DNA from: Paramarasmius palmivorus
Lineage: Eukaryota > Basidiomycota > Agaricomycetes > Agaricales > Marasmiaceae
Reading direction: 5' to 3'
Assembly: GCA_037176845.1 (NCBI GenBank)
Contig: JAYKXP010000027.1
Coordinates: forward strand, 1 to 64,000
Length of the DNA stretch: 64,000 nucleotides
Below are positions 58,657 through 64,000 of the stretch, piece by piece. The stretch's first letter is position 1; every line of letters starts with the position of its first letter. The notes under the pieces are model-generated. The model worked only from the letters and a program-made list of their open reading frames with translations. It was not told where the DNA came from and did not search any database. The translations under genes were made by a program, and so were the position numbers.

Positions 58657-61541
58657 TCACAAGCTGGAGGGATCTGCACCAGAGTCATTGGAGAACGCAG
58701 TATTGGTCTCCCTGGATGACGGTGAATCCTGATTAAAATCGAGGTGAGCTATCGAACCAACACCTGCGCATTCAAAACACTAACCTCTCTCACGACACTC
58801 GAGTTTCTTCGGTGGTACCTCTCGAGGAATGTGTATCTTGTTCCTTGGTACGAGCTACTAAAGGATTCCTTGGCGGATTGACCCCGGGATCGACCGCTAG
58901 CGACGGTGAACCTTCGGAGATGGTGTGCTCTTTTCCTGGCGCCGCGATGTTTGCACTTTCCGAGTCACTAGGATTACCTGCGTCGAGCCGTGTACCCGGT
59001 GCATGAGCAGAGCCTGAACCCTGTTCGTTACTGTCGGGTGGGGGGTGTGCATTCCTCGAAGCCTGGGAAGGAGCGGCAGGGGCATGATCTTGTCTCGCCA
59101 TCTTACCCACTAGAAGCGGTGGACCCCCCGTTGATGTTGCAACGGGGGTAGCTTTGGGTGACGAGTTGCTAAGGCCCTTGTCTTCTGTATCTGATTGCTG
59201 GAGTCCACTCGACGAAGAAGCCGAGTCCGAATGGAGTCCGAAAGGCCACCACCTTCGGACAGCCTTGTATATCCCCTGCCAGAACGGAATGGGGGTACTA
59301 CTTTGTCCTGGATTATCGGCTCCAGCATTAGACTCTATATCATTTAGTCTGGGGATCGACCGACCATCCGCAGAACGGCTTTTTTGAGCAGACACATTAT
59401 GAGCGGAATTGGTATTCTGTTGGCGCGATTGGATGCCGGAACCAGAGGACTCTGCGGCTTCGTTGTCGTGCTGAGAGTCTGGTAAACGATTGTCGTGCTC
59501 GGGTAGCGATGCAAAGTAGTCAGGAGGTAACTTTCCTTTGTTTTCGTTTTGCATCTTTTCAATGGCTCGGGTCCATTCAGAACGTTCGAAGAGAGGTTGT
59601 TTATAAAGCTGCTGAGTGATGATCCCATCGTGAACAACTTTGATGAACTTCTGGCCCTGATCATTCGTTATCAATATCGAGGTATGATCATGGGCACGGT
59701 TGAGGTGTTTCGCAAGGACACATGAGAAAGCAACGCGCTCGCGGAGGTGTCGGTCTCCACAGTCATTCTCGACGCGGGAGCATGTTTCCCAAGCCTCCTC
59801 ATATATCTTAAGGAATGCTGGACTCTGCTGTCGCACACCATTGTCCGGGTATGACCACAGCGTATCAAATTTCGAGAAAGGAATGATGAAATGCAAGCCA
59901 ACGTTCTTCGGTTTGGATGCCTTGTCCGAAGGTTTATGGCATTCGATTGGCTCGGATGGGGCGGTCTGTGACTGGCAAACTTCTTCGGATCTGGCGCCTG
60001 CATTCAGATCAGTCTTGTTGATTCGTACCATCGCGTATTGCTGGTAGAAGAGTAAGTTGATCGCTTCGCGTTGCCATAATGCAGTGGGGTGGAGAATGGT
60101 TGGAGAAGGTGCCGAACGTATGAAGGCCGGTTGTTTCTCCCAAAACGAATTCGGTTCTTTGAGTGCGAGATTAACATCCTCTTTTGAAACATTGCTCCAC
60201 AATGCAACGTTCCATTGACCGAGCACGGCAGACATCGCAACAGATTCAGCTATTTTTGCCAACACATTCTGAAGATGAGGTATCTTCGATGGGCTGTCCC
60301 GGAACATGGTGAGCGCCCATTCGAAAGCGCGTAGCTGGTAGACTTGTAGGCTGAATAGCTCTTGGTTTTTATCCTTAACATGCTGGTCATATTGTCTGAT
60401 CACTCGAAGATCGAACGAAGACCAATCTGAAGCCGGTGATTCGATGTGCTCGCTCAAAGCAGGGGCAAGCTTACCATAGATCCACCCGAGATACGTGGTA
60501 GATTCGGAGAGTTTAGACAAGAGATAAAGGAGCTTGCACATGGCTCGATAGAACACCCACGCCTGTGGTGACTTGTACGGGCAAATGAACTGGTATGATA
60601 ACCGTTCAAAGCGTCTATGTTCGATGTCTGTCTTGAGATCCTTGGGTATCGTCAATGCGGGGAGGAGCGTGGTGGTAAAATATACCACAGCGCTAACCGC
60701 AACGACGGTCATCGTAACAATGAACGGAGTCCTATGTAGACCCCATAAAAGGTCCAGGATCCCGACGAAAAACAGTATGACCGCAATCTCGAGGAGTATC
60801 GGTAATGCAGCCATGAAAGCAGGAACTTGCCACTTCTCAAAGCTATCTCGACGAAGCTGTCGAAGTGCCAACGATTCCGCTGCGGTGCTTGTAGGCGTAT
60901 CCCGGTCAAACTCTCGGATCCACTGCTTGCAGAGAAGGCCGTAGAGAGCCGATGTAATGCTGAATGTAAGGCTGAGGAACCAAAAACAATTGATACGGAT
61001 CATAGAAGCGTCGGGCTGGAATGGTGAGATAGGGTCGGTGACAAGGGCAAGGGACGGATCACGTTGGAATGAAACCAGCTGTTCGAGTAGAACGACCATC
61101 TTGTCTTCAGGGTCTTCTTCGAGCTTGTGATATGAATCGATGAGGAATGACGTGACAACGCCAGAAAAAAGACCGGCCTATTAGTTATACGAGATGTCAG
61201 ATATTGATATTGTCAACATAATGCACAGGGAAGCTTACGAAAACGAGGAGGGTCTCAATGTCGTCTCTCCAGCCCTTTACTAGCGCTTGGTCGTACTTCT
61301 CTGCAGCCTTCAATATTTTGTCGAACGGTCCAGACTCGGAGTCTGTTGACTGCTTTCCTTCGGTGTTTCCTTCAGCGACTGGTGAATTGACCTGATCATA
61401 GACGGACAGAGTGAGCAAAGACCTCAGACTTTCTCCTTTCATACAGCTCACCATTCTGGGCCAGGAGTTCAAGACGTTGGTGGTCCTTAGTGTTGGTTGA
61501 AGGAACGGGTCTGTAAGCAGCAAGACAGCTACGACGAGCAT
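58657..61541 (-). CDS. DUF6535 membrane protein
   Basis: Main exons 61378-61239 and 61177-58790 are in phase. Upstream, 61541-61379 is open and either codes directly or contains a GTGAGC..CACCAG intron as in the other copies. The chain contains KAAEKYDQALVKGWRDDIET, SGVVTSFLIDSYHKL, three hydrophobic segments ([51 protein letters not shown]), [33 protein letters not shown] and SAVLGQWNVALWSNVSK. A helical region (VAFSCVLAKHLNRAHDH, KFIKVVHDGIITQQLY) and a Ser/Pro-rich tail follow. The stop at 58790 lies just before the conserved terminal donor; a last exon (58728-58657) homologous to the other copies is present but reachable only through an alternative GTGAGA donor. Full length is about 900 aa. 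Confidence 0.7.
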
Positions 61542-61699
61542 AAATACCTCCCGACATGCATTAAATATGCTAAACAGGAAGTTCCGTAGTGCAATATTCG
61601 CAGAGAAGCGCCGGGCCTGCGTAGACGTTGCGGGAAAAACTAAGATGGTACGACTCGATACTTCTTGGGTTGGAAGACGCAGTTTAGGTCACATCCTCC

Positions 61700-62400
61700 T
61701 GTAGAAGCCGGTCAATGAAGGTACATCGATCCAGATTCGAACGCTAATACTGCTGGAAAAACAGTACCCTCATTCTTCCTGATTAATGAAGCACGGATCC
61801 CAGGGCGGTGATAGTGTTGGGACCAAAGGGAAGTCCTGAGTGTACGACTGTTGGAGCTATAGCCGAGTTGCTCCTCAAGTGGTAATCCTGGCCTCTGTGG
61901 AAGATATATCCTCCCACGTTGCGACGTCTCAATGGCCAAGGTACAGCAGGGAGGGACTGTCTGACTGTTCTGCGTACGTTTTGAGGTCAGTTGATCCTTA
62001 ATGGGCAGTCCTGGAACATCCCAATGTTGAAAACGCATAGTTTGCGGACTATGATATTGAGGAGATCGTCCCTGGCGTATTGGTCAAATTTCCTGAAAGC
62101 TCGTAGCAGCCTGTAGGTCAAAGGACGACCAACCTGCTGCAGGCGTAGACCCGGCGTGTTCCAATAGAGTTGGCACTACAACTCGGAACAACGGAACCTT
62201 GGTCGTGAGATGGACAATGCCGACAACATCTACACCTACGGCGACTTGTACGCGCATGGAGTGTGATGACGGGGAGGAGCAAAAAGAGGTGATGAGATCC
62301 TCGAAGCCTATAGGCGAGAGACCAGGATAGGTACATAGACACAAAGCACAAAGTGGCGATGTCTAGAATGTGATATCATCTGCCGTCCCGATCCTTTCCC
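61700..62400 (-). pseudogene. DUF6535 internal relic
   Basis: A short minus-strand frame reads AAGWSSFDLQAATSFQEI, a degraded form of the family phrase [19 protein letters not shown], and later pieces keep single words of the 'AVLG..W' region. It is paralogous to 40219-40700. Confidence 0.5.
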
Positions 62401-62749
62401 AGCGAAAAACATCGCGCCCCTCGGACGTCGCCACGCCCTTCCTCGATTGCATTACATCCCCTTACCCATCCTTGCAGTTCAAGGTAGAAAGGGAAAATCC
62501 AGTGTAGCGTTGTCGTATGTCCTGCTGGAATCACTCAGTATCCAGTTTCTATATACAGCAACAAAATACGCACTCACAATGACTGACATCAAAGGCTTAA
62601 CGCCCATCATCTTTTCTCCTCTGCCGCTCTACACGTTCCCGGCAACGCCAGAAAATGACCCCGTTCCAAATCCACGCTCTAGTCCAGAATTAACACTTTC
62701 TATGACTCTGTATGGCACGTCTTCATATGGCTGAAGTGGCATTTTAGTT
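62401..62749. other. duplicated spacer
   Basis: It matches 40700-41000 closely (TCGTATGTCCTGCTGGAATC, CTCAGTATCCAGTTTCTATA). A plus-strand frame is open in both copies but diverges at its end; I see no basis to call it a gene. Confidence 0.45.
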
Positions 62750-64000
62750 GCGGGATCGAAGCCCCGCTTTCCCGAGCCGAAACCAGCACCTCGATCCTGC
62801 TCGTCACCTTCAACCTCATCTGTATGAGATGAAGAAGAATCCCTGGGCTGCAGTAGTACCTAGAAACGTGGAGGCAGGATGTGCATTATGACCTATCGTG
62901 ATATTGGCCGCAAATTGTCGTAGTGCGAAGCGGTGAACTCAAAATTTGCTCGTCGATGAAACAAGCGGAAGAATGTGGGAGTGTTTTGGGTTATGAACGG
63001 CCGATTGTGAAAATAAGGGGCCTCTGGAACCCGAATCGGGGGTTCCTGCTTTTCTGCATTGACCTTTCCTGGCGGCTGTGGATGTTGATCCTGATCCTGA
63101 TCTCCAATATGAGCAGGAGCTGAACCTGCTTGTCGCCACGAGCGTTTAGCGTATGGCCTGGGAAGGGATATGACTCGCGAGTGGCCTGGCTCACGCTTGG
63201 CGCCTGTTTTTTTCGGGGTCATCGTCGGAATGGGCGAAAGGACTGCCGACTCCTGGTGACATGGTATGCCCTATCCCTGGAACGTGCGGACTCTTTGGAT
63301 TGCTAAGTTTACCCTTCTTGGTAGTGGGATCGCCGATAGTTCGAATGTCGACTGAAGTTTCGTCGCCTGACGTCTCGCCGTCACGTTGAAAACCTTGCGC
63401 TTTCTTATCGCGATCAACTTCGACGTCTGGGGTTTCGAAGGTGCATCGAATTAGAGGGGGATAAAGTAGGTCGCGGATCATGCCAGCTTGGCTATGACGT
63501 GACGCAGTCGCGAGGTAAGTTTCCTGCTTCTCGTGTCTTTGTGATTGCTTGGAGCCAAAATTCGGAAGTCTGTGCATTCGAAACATCGACAAACCCGTTG
63601 AGATCCTGCTGCTTTGGACATGCTCGTCGTACTGCCTGACCACTTGAAGATCAAATGAAGACCAGTCCGAGCATTACCGTCAAGCACGAATCTCCAACCA
63701 GGGTGCAAAAACGTAGACCCAGTCGCTAATCCAAGTGGCCGAACAATGCACTGCCCATGCGGTGACTTGTATGGGCAAGTGGATTGGTATCATACCAGTC
63801 GGAAACGTCAAGAATAGATTTTCCGGTCCCGGTGCTTTGGTACAGTCAACGTGGACATACAGCCCTGCGCTGACAGCAACCGTGGAAATGATAAATCGAA
63901 TGCGTGTAGATCTAGGATGACGGCGAAAAAGAAAAGGAGACGAAATCTCGAGAAGAATAGGAACCATGATGGGAAACCGGGAATACCCCTCACAGCTATC
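62750..64000 (-). pseudogene. decayed DUF6535 copy, running off the right edge
   Basis: From the edge inward the minus strand reads CEGYSRFPIMVPILLEI, then SAGLYVHVDCTKAP, then a shifted WSGST-like remnant of the [17 protein letters not shown] region, and the frame VRQYDEHVQ at 63640. These correspond to [33 protein letters not shown] and the cytosolic start of the intact copies, with large internal losses. The tail (63250-62750) resembles that at 41850-41000. The 5' part lies outside the window. Confidence 0.6.

Noticed and set aside
1..64000. CRISPR arrays, bacterial operons or prophage
   Set aside because: Introns, tRNA introns and fungal families show a eukaryotic genome; the repeat arrays lack the regular short repeat-spacer pattern.

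Overview
The window looks like nuclear DNA of a mushroom-forming basidiomycete (Agaricomycetes). This is inferred from densely intron-split genes (introns mostly 37-60 bp, GT..AG), a KDZ-class transposase with cysteine clusters, and many copies of the transmembrane DUF6535 family, which is expanded in that class. No bacterial-style operons are present. Exon boundaries were joined by eye from reading frames and splice signals; there is no transcript evidence. N-termini are the least certain part of most models.

Layout. About 1.0-2.8 kb holds a degenerate satellite array (monomer ~141 bp, higher-order unit ~283 bp). It is followed by a MYND-finger gene (2.9-3.7 kb, +) and an F-box-like gene (3.96-5.13 kb, -). 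From 5.4 to 18.3 kb runs a compact block: a 945-aa KDZ-related transposase (5.44-8.52 kb, -) that reads open through six exons, a head-to-head 394-aa coiled-coil gene starting only 65 bp away, and four more multi-exon genes with coiled coils, basic segments or low-complexity regions. The last of these encodes 1088 aa with an unrecognised C-terminal domain. A 313-aa orphan gene (18.8-19.9 kb, -) follows, then a GTACGG-rich tract, a near-perfect 187-bp hairpin (21.9 kb), AT-rich degenerate repeats and a second satellite array (22.5-24.1 kb) in the opposite orientation to the first.

From 25.5 kb to the right edge the window is dominated by DUF6535 genes and relics. Three are large (37.9-40.2, 54.7-57.4 and 58.7-61.5 kb, all -), one is a broken copy with four C-terminal WW domains (26.5-31.3 kb, +), and at least six are fragments. 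The segment 37.9-42.3 kb is paralogous to 58.7-64.0 kb. Interspersed are two intron-containing tRNA-Thr(AGT) genes (31.8 kb - and 53.7 kb +), an arrestin-like gene with a very long Pro/Ser-rich tail (32.1-36.7 kb), a small Cys/His-finger gene (44.9 kb), a divergent pair of small secreted proteins (45.8-48.5 kb), and a decayed gene resembling a basidiomycete family with a possible PD-(D/E)XK-like core (51.6-53.1 kb).

How it fits together. The left third reads as a repeat-bracketed accessory island built around a KDZ element and genes that may travel with it. The right two thirds read as a birth-and-death cluster of DUF6535 membrane proteins, in which the membrane module is conserved and the C-terminal tails are swapped, duplicated or broken. 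No complete metabolic pathway is visible.
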